A stretch of DNA of 5,888 nucleotides from Pseudomonadota bacterium (GCA_022545625.1 JACZQS010000164.1:1-5888); one strand, 5' to 3'. Shown: positions 1 through 5,856, counted from the stretch's first letter. Notes: a model not told the origin generated them from the letters alone. Numbers and translations: made by a program.

Positions 1-74
1 TACCTGGAATTATTGATTAAAGTCATAAGTCGTCACCGCCTACCGCCTTCGTGCAATATGCGGGCTAGATACCA

Positions 75-557
75 TCAGCTATTTGCAAACTGTTCAAGAG
101 CCTTACCGGTTAAACGATAGCCAACCCATTCACTTTGTGGCTTTGCTCCAATAGTTTGATAGAAATTAATAGCTGGTTCGTTCCAGTCGAGAACGCTCCA
201 TTCAAAGCGACCACAGTTATTCGAAAGCGCTATTTTTGCCAGGTGTTTCAATACTGCCGTTCCCGTCCCGGCGCCTCGGTTGTCTGGCGAAATATATAAA
301 TCTTCAAGATACAGCCCATGCTTGCCAAGCCAGGTTGAATAATTAAAGAAGTAGACTGCGTAACCTATTGGCTCACTATTTAATGTACAAATTAGGGCGC
401 TTGTCGTCGATGAACTACTAAATAAAGAGCTCCTGATATCTGACTCTGTTGCAATTACTTCGCTCTCCGCTTTCTCATATCTGGCTAGCTCGGTGATAAA
501 TCCAAGAATAAGGGCAGAATCATTAACATTCGCTTTTCGAATTTCTACAACGGACAC
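75..557 (-). CDS. SSAT-like GNAT family N-acetyltransferase
   Basis: A 160-residue acetyltransferase of the GNAT fold that should move an acetyl group from acetyl-CoA to an amine. The acetyl-CoA loop is visible as RGAGTGTA (residues 94-101), preceded by the LYLEDLYI strand (82-89). The segment WNEPAINFY (125-133) and the WLGK/YLED pattern closely follow spermidine/spermine acetyltransferase (SSAT); Tyr133 sits where SSAT has its proposed general acid. Length is normal for a single-domain SSAT-like protein. The start is GTG at 557 with only a weak GAG ribosome site six bases upstream; an ATG 11 bases further upstream is out of frame. It is the last gene of a probable minus-strand run after mgtE, 77 bases downstream of that stop. 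Sampled stretches are about 40% GC against about 58% in mgtE, hinting at separate origin. The family is certain; the substrate (polyamine, thialysine-like or other amine) is not, since bacterial members are often annotated only as GNAT. Confidence 0.93.
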   Translation of the reverse strand: MSVVEIRKANVNDSALILGFITELARYEKAESEVIATESDIRSSLFSSSSTTSALICTLNSEPIGYAVYFFNYSTWLGKHGLYLEDLYISPDNRGAGTGTAVLKHLAKIALSNNCGRFEWSVLDWNEPAINFYQTIGAKPQSEWVGYRLTGKALEQFANS

Positions 558-607
558 GTGATACTCATTTTATCTCGTAGGATTTCCGGGGACAGTATGA
601 AGCGTCC

Positions 608-633
608 TGACATTGACGGACAGTTAAATGTCA
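608..633. repeat. 7-bp inverted repeat between mgtE and the GNAT gene
   Basis: TGACATT (608-614) and AATGTCA (627-633) are perfect inverted copies separated by 12 bases, starting just beyond the mgtE stop. In the minus-strand RNA this could form a small AT-rich hairpin. There is no T-run after it, so it is not a convincing terminator. Chance occurrence is quite possible. Confidence 0.25.
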
Positions 634-634
634 T

Positions 635-1873
635 TTACAACATTATGACAGTTGCCAGCGCGAGTAATAAACCCATGCTGACGATATCGGTTGCGGTGGT
701 GAGAAATATTGTCGAGGCAGTGACCGGGTCGGTGCCTAAACGGCGAAGCGTCAGGGGCACAATGACACCGATAACGCCACTGATAATGCAGGCACCCAGC
801 ATCGCAAACAATACCACCACTGCCAGGGTAAATGCCGACTCGTTTCCGCTCGAGCTGGCATAAAGGTACATTCCAAGTGCCGCGGTCAGCCCGACCAGCA
901 GGCCATTGCCAAGACCCAGCATGGCCTCTTTTCTGATTAAACTGAATTCCATACCCGGTTTCAACTCATTTAGCGTCATACTCCGCAACGTAACCGCCAG
1001 CGCCTGGCAACCGGTATTGCCGGACTGCCCGGCAAGCACTGGTAAAAATGCCGCGAGTACCACAATTTGGGCGATCGTGTCCTCAAACATCCCGACTACG
1101 GCGCCTGCAACGAATGCGGTCATTAAATTTAGTTGCAACCAGGGATGGCGCATTAACAGGCATTTGAACCAGGGGGTACCGATGTGTTCTTCTTTTTCGA
1201 CCCCGACCATTTGCCCGGTTTGGGCGGAGAGTTCAATGGTCCGCCGCTCAAACAGGGCGTAACCCCGTACCAGGCCCACCAGGTGTCGGTCTTCGTCGCA
1301 CACCGGGTAGATCGGATAGTGACGTAATAGCGCCGCACTAATCGAGTCGTCCACAGTGGTGGAAGCCTTGAAGTAGAATAATTGCGTGATCATAAGATCT
1401 GCTAGCCTATCCTCGGGCTTTGCGAAGAGTAAATCACGCATCGCCACCAGACCGATCAGGGTCATGTCTTCCTCGACCACGAAGGCGTAGACCACCGGAC
1501 GCTCGGCAGCAGTATTGCGTATTATCTGAGTTAGCTCACTCACTCGCATGGCCGGCGGAAAGGCTTCTAATGGCGGTTCCATCATGCGGCCGATACTGTC
1601 TTCCGGATAGCCCAGGTTAACCGACCATTGCTCACCAATTTTGTCTTCGATGCTCGGCAACAATAGCGCGCTGCGCTCCAATTCCATGTGCGACAAGATA
1701 CGCACCGCCAGATCAGGATGTAATTGCTCCAGAACGTCGGCGACCACTTCATCAGACTCGCGTTCAAGCAATACTAATGCATCGAGCGGTGCTCGCCGTT
1801 TAACCGCAACCACCAACTGATGCATGCGCGGCTCATCATGCGGATCTACACGGCTATTATGTTTTCCTTCCAT
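635..1873 (-). CDS. mgtE: Magnesium transporter MgtE
   Basis: Inner-membrane Mg2+ channel/transporter of the MgtE (SLC41-related) family, 412 residues from the chosen ATG. Order of parts: a shortened helical MgtE_N domain (about 20-95, ending in the typical YPEDSIGRMM), two CBS domains (about 96-155 and 158-215), a connecting helix, then five membrane segments (about 245-262, 266-296, 318-338, 345-375, 385-412). The hallmark GQSGNTGCQALAVTLR lies at 282-297. The last segment has TTATD with Asp396, matching the ion-pathway aspartate of Thermus MgtE. By family knowledge the cytosolic domains sense Mg2+ and close the pore when it is plentiful. Start choice: ATG at 1873 has a GGGGAGG 15 bases upstream, which is far; a TTG at 1897 in the same frame adds eight residues but has no ribosome site. 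It lies 33 bases after the DUF1330 gene. No M-box-like Mg2+ riboswitch is visible in the short gap. Other divalent cations such as Co2+ may also pass. Confidence 0.96.
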   Translation of the reverse strand: MEGKHNSRVDPHDEPRMHQLVVAVKRRAPLDALVLLERESDEVVADVLEQLHPDLAVRILSHMELERSALLLPSIEDKIGEQWSVNLGYPEDSIGRMMEPPLEAFPPAMRVSELTQIIRNTAAERPVVYAFVVEEDMTLIGLVAMRDLLFAKPEDRLADLMITQLFYFKASTTVDDSISAALLRHYPIYPVCDEDRHLVGLVRGYALFERRTIELSAQTGQMVGVEKEEHIGTPWFKCLLMRHPWLQLNLMTAFVAGAVVGMFEDTIAQIVVLAAFLPVLAGQSGNTGCQALAVTLRSMTLNELKPGMEFSLIRKEAMLGLGNGLLVGLTAALGMYLYASSSGNESAFTLAVVVLFAMLGACIISGVIGVIVPLTLRRLGTDPVTASTIFLTTATDIVSMGLLLALATVIML

Positions 1874-1906
1874 TACCGGCCAGTTGGGCCTCCCCAAGGG
1901 GCATAT

Positions 1907-2191
1907 TCAATTACCGTCGATAATGCAGAGGTCACGCTCGGAAGCACCCTTCGCATAGGACAGGGCCTCCTGGTAAGCTGCCGATTGGTAGCATCGTTCG
2001 GCATCCTCGACAGAGGGGAAACGCACGATGACGTTACGCGCTCGCTCGTTACCTTCGAGCCAGATCGTACGCGTTGCCCGGGCCAGGAATTCTCCACCAT
2101 GGGCTTCGATGGCACCGGTAGCGCGTTTCGCATATTCACCGTATGCATCGGCGTCGGTGACAGTAACATGGGCGATCCAGTAAGCCGACAT
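1907..2191 (-). CDS. DUF1330 family small protein
   Basis: A 94-residue protein matching the DUF1330 pattern throughout: an N-terminal strand MSAYWIAHVTVTD, then DAYGEYAKR, a central AHGGEFLARA (about 30-39), WLEG, a strand RNVIVRFPS (52-60) followed by DAERCYQSAAYQEA (63-76), and a last strand DLCIIDG (87-93). The family has the ferredoxin-like fold of dimeric alpha/beta-barrel proteins; its biochemical role is unknown, and I assign none. A longer reading frame begins at 2239, but ATG at 2191 is clearly right: AGGAGA lies six bases before it and the protein then starts exactly where the family starts. It is the first gene of the probable minus-strand run into mgtE. It is soluble and has no signal peptide. 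Cys67 and Cys89 are present, but no catalytic pattern is recognisable. Confidence 0.92.
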   Translation of the reverse strand: MSAYWIAHVTVTDADAYGEYAKRATGAIEAHGGEFLARATRTIWLEGNERARNVIVRFPSVEDAERCYQSAAYQEALSYAKGASERDLCIIDGN

Positions 2192-2197
2192 CGCAAG

Positions 2198-2203
2198 TCT
2201 CCT
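2198..2203 (-). promoter_or_regulatory. Ribosome binding site fixing the DUF1330 start
   Basis: Read on the minus strand, AGGAGA lies six bases before ATG 2191. It decides between this start and the upstream in-frame start at 2239, which lies close to the proposed promoter and would add 16 residues not found in the family. Confidence 0.8.
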
Positions 2204-2229
2204 GTTATTGAATTTGTTAGCGTAAAAAA

Positions 2230-2258
2230 AATATCTCATCCGAAATTTCAGATGTATC
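2230..2258 (-). promoter_or_regulatory. Weak candidate promoter for DUF1330-mgtE-GNAT
   Basis: On the minus strand GATACA (2253-2258) and GATATT (2230-2235) are separated by 17 bases and match the sigma-70 boxes at three and four of six positions. Transcription would begin near 2223, giving a leader of about 30 bases. The match is poor on its own. What raises it is the correct spacing, the AT-rich surroundings and a palindrome lying between the boxes. Confidence 0.3.
2237..2254. repeat. 18-bp near-perfect palindrome, possible operator
   Basis: CATCCGAAATTTCAGATG reads the same on both strands except for one mismatched pair (C/A at the fifth position from each end); the core GAAATTTC is a perfect palindrome. 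It lies in the 148-base gap between the divergent DUF1330 and glycosylase genes, about 45 bases from one start and 85 from the other. Size and symmetry fit a dimeric regulator's site. I do not recognise the family and no regulator gene is adjacent. Confidence 0.4.
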
Positions 2259-2339
2259 TTAATGTATTTTTGCTTAACATTCGCCTGGTCAAATGCCTGA
2301 GCGCTTTTGGCATACTAAACCTCGCAGGGATTAAATCGA

Positions 2340-2951
2340 TTGGATCAGAAACAAGTTATTAACAATATAGATAACATTGCATGCATCGATGCCGATGTTG
2401 CAAGTGCGGTAGGTTCTTTAGGCTATCCGCAGCCGCGAATTCGCCCCCAGGGATTTGAAACTTTTTTTTCCACGATTGTGGGCCAACAGATATCGACCGA
2501 AGCCGCAGCAGCAATTATGCAGCGTGTGCGCGATCTATTACCCCGACTAGACGCCTCATCTTTATTAAACCTGCCCGAGGGAGCACTGCGCGAGGCTGGA
2601 TTGTCAACGCGTAAGGTCGAATACGCACAGGGGCTTGCGAATGCGATTCTCGACGGTGATTTTGTTCCAGAAGACTTGCAGGCAATGGAAAATAAAGAAG
2701 CGATCAGGGCAATAACAGCATTACGCGGCCTCGGTGTCTGGAGTGCGGAAATTTACCTGATGTTCTCGTTGCAACGTGACGATATTTTCCCTGCCGATGA
2801 TCTGGCATTACAGATCGCGCTACAGCGTTTAAAAGGGTTGACGAAACGACCCACCCAGAGGGAGGCACGTACCCTGATCGAGCATTGGTCGCCCTGGCGT
2901 AGTGCCGGTAGCCTGTTCTTATGGCATTACTACCGAGGCGCGCCGACTTGA
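2340..2951 (+). CDS. AlkA-type DNA-3-methyladenine glycosylase (short form)
   Basis: A 203-residue DNA glycosylase of the HhH-GPD superfamily that should cut alkylated bases such as 3-methyladenine from DNA, starting base excision repair. Visible parts: FSTIVGQQIST (43-53), the family's first conserved helix; GLSTRKVEYAQGLA (87-100); the helix-hairpin-helix LRGLGVWSAEIYLMF (128-142); and FPADDLALQ (150-158), where Asp154 aligns with catalytic Asp238 of E. coli AlkA. HWSPWRSAGSLFLWHY near the C-terminus matches AlkA's KPWRSYALLHIW. It lacks the N-terminal TBP-like domain of the 282-residue E. coli enzyme, as many short bacterial members do. It has no C-terminal iron-sulfur cysteine cluster, which argues against EndoIII or MutY. 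The start is TTG at 2340: AGGGA (2326-2330) is nine bases upstream and no ATG lies near the N-terminus, so low expression is likely. It stands alone, divergent from DUF1330 and convergent with the MATE gene. Confidence 0.94.
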   Translation: MDQKQVINNIDNIACIDADVASAVGSLGYPQPRIRPQGFETFFSTIVGQQISTEAAAAIMQRVRDLLPRLDASSLLNLPEGALREAGLSTRKVEYAQGLANAILDGDFVPEDLQAMENKEAIRAITALRGLGVWSAEIYLMFSLQRDDIFPADDLALQIALQRLKGLTKRPTQREARTLIEHWSPWRSAGSLFLWHYYRGAPT

Positions 2952-2991
2952 TTAATAGTGGTCAGAAAACCCGGCACAAGGTAAAGCGCCC

Positions 2992-4356
2992 TTAGCTAGC
3001 CGCAGACCATACCGGATGATTGGTGGTCAGTCGATTAAAGCGCCAACACAATAAACTCGCTGTCACCGACAGGCCGATAGCCAATCCCCACCACAGACCA
3101 GCGCCACCGAATGCATAGTGGAAAGCGAGCAACGATCCGCCACCGATTCCTAAAATCCAGTAGCCGAATCCAGCAATCAAGAGCGGTGCAACACTGTCCT
3201 TTAGGCCGCGCAGCGCACGCGACGCGATAGCCTGTAGGCCATCGAAAACCTGAAAGATCGCGGCTATCATCAGGAACTGGGTGGCAAGTTTAGACACCTC
3301 GACAAAGCCAGGGTCGGCAGGAGAGATAAAAATATTGATTATCTGATCGGCGAGTCCAAGAGGGACAATAACCATGAGTATCAACAATCCAGCCCCGAGT
3401 GTCATACCGAGATAGCCTGCGCGCCGGACGGCGTGGATTTGTTTACGCCCAACCGCGCGCGCTACCAGAACCATCGTCGCCTCGGCCATGCCCAATGCGA
3501 TAACAAATGGAATTCCGACCCATGACATTACCACTGCGTAAGCTGCTAACGTCTTCGCGCTGATAATCCCCGATAATATTGAAGTGGCGATGAAGAGACC
3601 GGCTTCGAGGAATACGAGCGCCGCGACCGGAATTCCGAGTCGCATTATTTCAGCGCAGATGGGCCAGTCAAAGCGCCAGTTTGATTTGAAGATACCATAC
3701 CCGCGTAACCCTGGTTTTCGAAAAATATACAGGGTCAGGCAAAAAAACATCAGCCAGGAGACCAGTGTGGTTGCCAATCCGGCACCGAACATACCCATCG
3801 CGGCCAGCCCAAAACCTCCATAGACAAACCAGACGGTGAGCAAATAATTCATAAATACGGCAGCCAGGGTGATCACCATTACCGCCAAAGGCTGGGCCAG
3901 TGCGGCAACAAAATTTCTGAATACCGCAAACCATAGTACTGGTAGGACAAGGCCACTGAGGCCTTGTAAATAGGGGATTGCCAATTCGATGACCACCGGG
4001 TCCTGGCGGGTCGCATGAAATACCAGATCCAGGTTCCAGATTAAAACCATGGCCGGGATACCAATCATGCTGGCAACCAGCATTCCTTGTCGCACCGACT
4101 TGCCAACTTCAGATTTGTTTCCGGCGCCCTCCGCCTGTGCTGCGAGGACACCGACGATGGAAAGTAAACCCATCAGTATGACAAGGATTTCGAACGACAA
4201 ATCACCAGCGATACCGACTGCCGCGAGGTGATGATAACCAAGCTTTCCGACCACTATTTTAGTGGTAACAAACATCGCATACTCGGCCAGGTAGGCAGCG
4301 CCCAGTGGTATCGCAATTTTCAGAAACTGATGGATATCGACTTTTAAACCAGGCAT
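2992..4356 (-). CDS. MATE family (NorM-like) efflux transporter
   Basis: A 454-residue inner-membrane protein with about twelve membrane segments in two MatE halves (about 8-170 and 234-395), joined by a basic linker near 212-232. Family members export drugs, dyes or metabolites in exchange for Na+ or H+. Membership is shown by GLSGLVLPVLWFAVFRNFVAAL (132-153), LNYLL-type and FGAGLATT segments, and by LEAGLF (250-255) and VFDGLQAIASRALRGLKD (370-387). In these, Glu251 and Asp372 match E255 and D371 of Vibrio cholerae NorM. By contrast NorM's first-helix Asp36 aligns without gaps to Thr32, followed by Lys33. Start choice is uncertain: ATG 4356 is used here; an in-frame GTG at 4368 adds four residues, and neither has a clear ribosome site. 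A stop codon lies just upstream of the GTG. The gene appears to be a single unit; its end faces the glycosylase gene about 40 bases away. The substrate is not predictable from sequence. Confidence 0.95.
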   Translation of the reverse strand: MPGLKVDIHQFLKIAIPLGAAYLAEYAMFVTTKIVVGKLGYHHLAAVGIAGDLSFEILVILMGLLSIVGVLAAQAEGAGNKSEVGKSVRQGMLVASMIGIPAMVLIWNLDLVFHATRQDPVVIELAIPYLQGLSGLVLPVLWFAVFRNFVAALAQPLAVMVITLAAVFMNYLLTVWFVYGGFGLAAMGMFGAGLATTLVSWLMFFCLTLYIFRKPGLRGYGIFKSNWRFDWPICAEIMRLGIPVAALVFLEAGLFIATSILSGIISAKTLAAYAVVMSWVGIPFVIALGMAEATMVLVARAVGRKQIHAVRRAGYLGMTLGAGLLILMVIVPLGLADQIINIFISPADPGFVEVSKLATQFLMIAAIFQVFDGLQAIASRALRGLKDSVAPLLIAGFGYWILGIGGGSLLAFHYAFGGAGLWWGLAIGLSVTASLLCWRFNRLTTNHPVWSAAS

Positions 4357-4458
4357 GGGACAAGTCACAGTTGGCTACATAAAAAAACCAGTCATTCTAC
4401 TTTAATTGCTGGCCTCATTAATAGAGCTTTAAAATCCATTTTTAATTCCTATTGGCGG

Positions 4459-4494
4459 CCGGCAATCGAGTTGTCGATGCCAGGGAATTGCCGG
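4459..4494. repeat. Inverted repeat CCGGCAAT-N20-ATTGCCGG
   Basis: CCGGCAAT (4459-4466) and ATTGCCGG (4487-4494) are perfect inverted copies 20 bases apart. Nested inside is ATCGA-GTTG-TCGAT (4465-4478). The element ends 34 bases before the -35 box of the TAXI gene promoter, a typical place for an activator or repressor. It could also be a hairpin at the end of an unseen transcript, but there is no T-run. Confidence 0.4.
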
Positions 4495-4527
4495 GATTTC
4501 AACTGCCAGGATAATGGCTGTCAGGGG
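4478..4527 (+). repeat. Four short TGYCRGG direct repeats upstream of the promoter
   Basis: TGCCAGGGA (4478), TGCCGGGAT (4489), TGCCAGGAT (4504) and TGTCAGGGG (4519) share TG(C/T)C(A/G)GG. Start-to-start distances are 11, 15 and 15 bases, and the last copy ends one base before the -35 box. One copy overlaps the right arm of the inverted repeat. Repeats this short can arise by chance, but clustering against a strong promoter suggests regulator binding. Confidence 0.35.
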
Positions 4528-4528
4528 T

Positions 4529-4556
4529 TTGACATTAATATCCCTTAACTTACAAT
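4529..4556 (+). promoter_or_regulatory. Strong sigma-70-type promoter of the TAXI gene
   Basis: TTGACA (4529-4534) is a perfect -35 box; TACAAT (4551-4556) matches the -10 consensus at five of six positions; the spacer is 16 bases. Transcription should start near 4563, leaving a leader of about 94 bases before the ATG at 4657. An in-frame ATG at 4555 falls in the -10 box, so it cannot be the start for this transcript. The DNA from 4357 to about 4458 is AT-rich and holds nothing else I can support. Confidence 0.8.
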
Positions 4557-4582
4557 GGGCGCAAACCGCCAAGGGTTTTTTA

Positions 4583-4614
4583 GTGGTACAGGGTCAGCCG
4601 AAGCCCCGTTCCAC
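4583..4614 (+). other. Possible leader hairpin in the TAXI mRNA
   Basis: GTGGTACAGGG (4583-4593) can pair with CCCCGTTCCAC (4604-4614) at nine of eleven positions around a ten-base loop. It ends 29 bases before the ribosome site, so it leaves that site free and could protect the 5' end of the mRNA. No riboswitch class is recognised. Confidence 0.3.
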
Positions 4615-4643
4615 CATAACAACAATCAATCGGCCCGAAAAGC

Positions 4644-4650
4644 AAAGGAG
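4644..4650 (+). promoter_or_regulatory. Ribosome binding site fixing the TAXI start
   Basis: AAAGGAG lies six bases before ATG 4657, an optimal arrangement. It sets the start at the signal peptide rather than at the in-frame ATG 102 bases upstream. Confidence 0.88.
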
Positions 4651-4656
4651 AAAATT

Positions 4657-5634
4657 ATGAAAGTATTAGGCAAGCTCGCTATTGCGTCACTGGTCGCCGC
4701 GTCATTCAGCACGGCACCGGTACTCGCCGCAGAGCAGCAATTTGTTACCATAGGTACTGGTGGTGTAACCGGTGTGTACTACCCAACCGGTGGCGCCATT
4801 TGCCGGCTGGTAAACAAGGGACGCAAGGAGCACGGTGTTCGTTGCTCGGTTGAATCAACCGGTGGATCGGTATACAACATTAATACCATTCGTGGTGGTG
4901 AACTGGACATGGGCGTTGCACAGTCTGACTGGCAGTTTCACGCCTATAACGGTTCTGGTAAACAGGCCTTTATCGACGCGGGACCTTTTAAAGAACTGAG
5001 GGCTGTATTCTCGGTACACCCGGAACCCATCAGTATTGTGGCGCGTAAAGATGCCAATATCAAAACTATCGATGATCTGGTCAACAAGCGCGTCAATATT
5101 GGAAACCCGGGATCGGGTACCGAAGCAACCTGGAATGTTGTCTGGGGTGCGATGGGAAAAACCAATGGCGATCTTAAACTGGCGTCGCAGATGAAATCGT
5201 CCGAGACACCCGGCGCATTGTGCGACAACAAGATCGATGCGTTTTTCTGGTTGGTTGGTAATCCCGCAGCCCTGAACAAGGAAGCGACTACCACCTGTGA
5301 AGCTAACTTTGTTGCTGTCAAGGGACCCGCGGTAGATAAGCTGGTCGCCAAGTATCCATTTTATGGTACGACAGTTATTCCTGGTGGCATGTATCGCGGT
5401 AACCCGGATGACGTACCAACCTTCGGTGTATTGGCGACCTTTGTATCGTCTACCGCCACTTCGGCTGATACCATTTATGCGGTCGTAAAAGCGGTATTCG
5501 ACAACTTTGAGGCATTCAAAAAGTTGCACCCGGCGTTTGCCCATCTGAACGAAAAGGACATGATCAGCAAAGGTATTTCAGCGCCTTTACATGACGGTGC
5601 GGTGCGCTACTACAAGGAGCGCGGTTGGATGTAA
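4657..5634 (+). CDS. TAXI family TRAP transporter solute-binding protein
   Basis: A 325-residue periplasmic binding protein of a TAXI-type tripartite ATP-independent (TRAP) transporter, which captures a solute and hands it to an ion-gradient-driven permease. The N-terminus is a Sec signal peptide: Lys2 and Lys6, a hydrophobic core (7-16), and a cleavage site near VLA-A or LAA-E (24-25). The mature protein begins with the TAXI hallmark VTIGTGGVTGVYYPTGGAIC (30-49), then VESTGGSVYNINTIRGGELDMGVAQSD (65-91), HPEPISIVAR (121-130), and the second-lobe motif VNIGNPGSGTE (146-156). Four cysteines (49 and 63; 189 and 214) probably form two disulfides in the periplasm. Length is typical. It has its own strong promoter and ribosome site, and is followed by three stem-loops and the start of a downstream gene, fitting the usual binding protein then permease order. 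The ligand cannot be read from sequence; known TAXI ligands include glutamate-like and dicarboxylate compounds. Confidence 0.96.
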   Translation: MKVLGKLAIASLVAASFSTAPVLAAEQQFVTIGTGGVTGVYYPTGGAICRLVNKGRKEHGVRCSVESTGGSVYNINTIRGGELDMGVAQSDWQFHAYNGSGKQAFIDAGPFKELRAVFSVHPEPISIVARKDANIKTIDDLVNKRVNIGNPGSGTEATWNVVWGAMGKTNGDLKLASQMKSSETPGALCDNKIDAFFWLVGNPAALNKEATTTCEANFVAVKGPAVDKLVAKYPFYGTTVIPGGMYRGNPDDVPTFGVLATFVSSTATSADTIYAVVKAVFDNFEAFKKLHPAFAHLNEKDMISKGISAPLHDGAVRYYKERGWM

Positions 5635-5641
5635 TCCAACC
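5623..5641 (+). repeat. Perfect stem-loop over the TAXI stop codon
   Basis: GGTTGGAT (5623-5630) and ATCCAACC (5634-5641) form a perfect eight-base-pair stem with a three-base loop. The TAA stop (5632-5634) sits in the loop and the first base of the 3' arm. It is the first of three inverted repeats after this gene. Confidence 0.6.
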
Positions 5642-5660
5642 ACAGCTAGCAGAAGTTCCG

Positions 5661-5690
5661 GCAAGGGGGCCTGGCCCCCTTGCTTATTTA
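5661..5690 (+). terminator. Terminator-like hairpin between TAXI gene and next gene
   Basis: GCAAGGGGGC (5661-5670) pairs perfectly with GCCCCCTTGC (5674-5683) around a CTG loop: ten base pairs, six of them G-C in the core beside the loop. It is followed by TTATTTAA, a weak U-rich tail. It lies 26 bases after the stop. It is probably a partial terminator or mRNA-end stabiliser that lowers expression of the downstream permease relative to the binding protein, an arrangement known for other binding-protein operons. Confidence 0.7.
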
Positions 5691-5741
5691 ACTCAAGCGA
5701 TATGGCAAATTCTGCAAACACGGTTCGAGTTAAATAAGCAA
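5680..5741. repeat. 15-bp perfect inverted repeat overlapping the terminator
   Basis: TTGCTTATTTAACTC (5680-5694) and GAGTTAAATAAGCAA (5727-5741) are exact inverted copies with 32 bases between. The left arm includes the last four bases of the preceding hairpin's 3' arm and its whole U-rich tail, so the two RNA structures compete in part. It could be an antiterminator-like switch, an mRNA stabiliser or a DNA site for a protein. The 62-base unit is too small to be a mobile element of a known kind, and I see no flanking target duplication. Confidence 0.55.
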
Positions 5742-5856
5742 AATAGATCCCCATTATTATTAAGGAACCGCCGATTAGTTCAAGAATCAATTGCTGGTGG
5801 TATATATGACTCAGAATTAACCAGGGGCTGCTTAAAACAATAACAGTGCCAGAAAG

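Noticed and set aside
1..26. Possible minus-strand gene start (ATG at 26, MTLINNSR) continuing off the left edge
   Set aside because: Only eight codons are visible and the upstream GGTGA is a weak ribosome site; not enough to call a gene.
2288..2316. Promoter for the glycosylase gene (CATACT at 2311-2316)
   Set aside because: No acceptable -35 box at the right distance, and the transcript start would be almost at the ribosome site.
1820..2362. 180-residue plus-strand open frame
   Set aside because: It lies opposite mgtE, DUF1330 and the intergenic gap, has no recognisable domain, and ends inside the glycosylase gene; a shadow frame.
2966..2990. Terminator for the MATE gene (minus strand GGCGC...GTGCC then GGGTTTT)
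   Set aside because: The stem is only five pairs including a G-U, and the T-run is short; not convincing.
4555..4656. N-terminal extension of the TAXI protein from ATG 4555
   Set aside because: The ATG overlaps the -10 box and would bury the signal peptide; ATG 4657 has an optimal ribosome site.
4855..5544. 229-residue minus-strand open frame inside the TAXI gene
   Set aside because: It is antisense to a clear signal-peptide-bearing gene, rich in arginine, cysteine and glycine in shadow-like fashion, and has no family resemblance.
5680..5741. Miniature transposable element with 15-bp terminal inverted repeats
   Set aside because: At 62 bases it is too short, no target-site duplication is seen, and its position fits an RNA hairpin better.
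5779..5806. Separate promoter for the edge gene (TTCAAG-16-TATATA)
   Set aside because: The -10 is fair but the -35 matches only three of six; too weak to call in AT-rich DNA.
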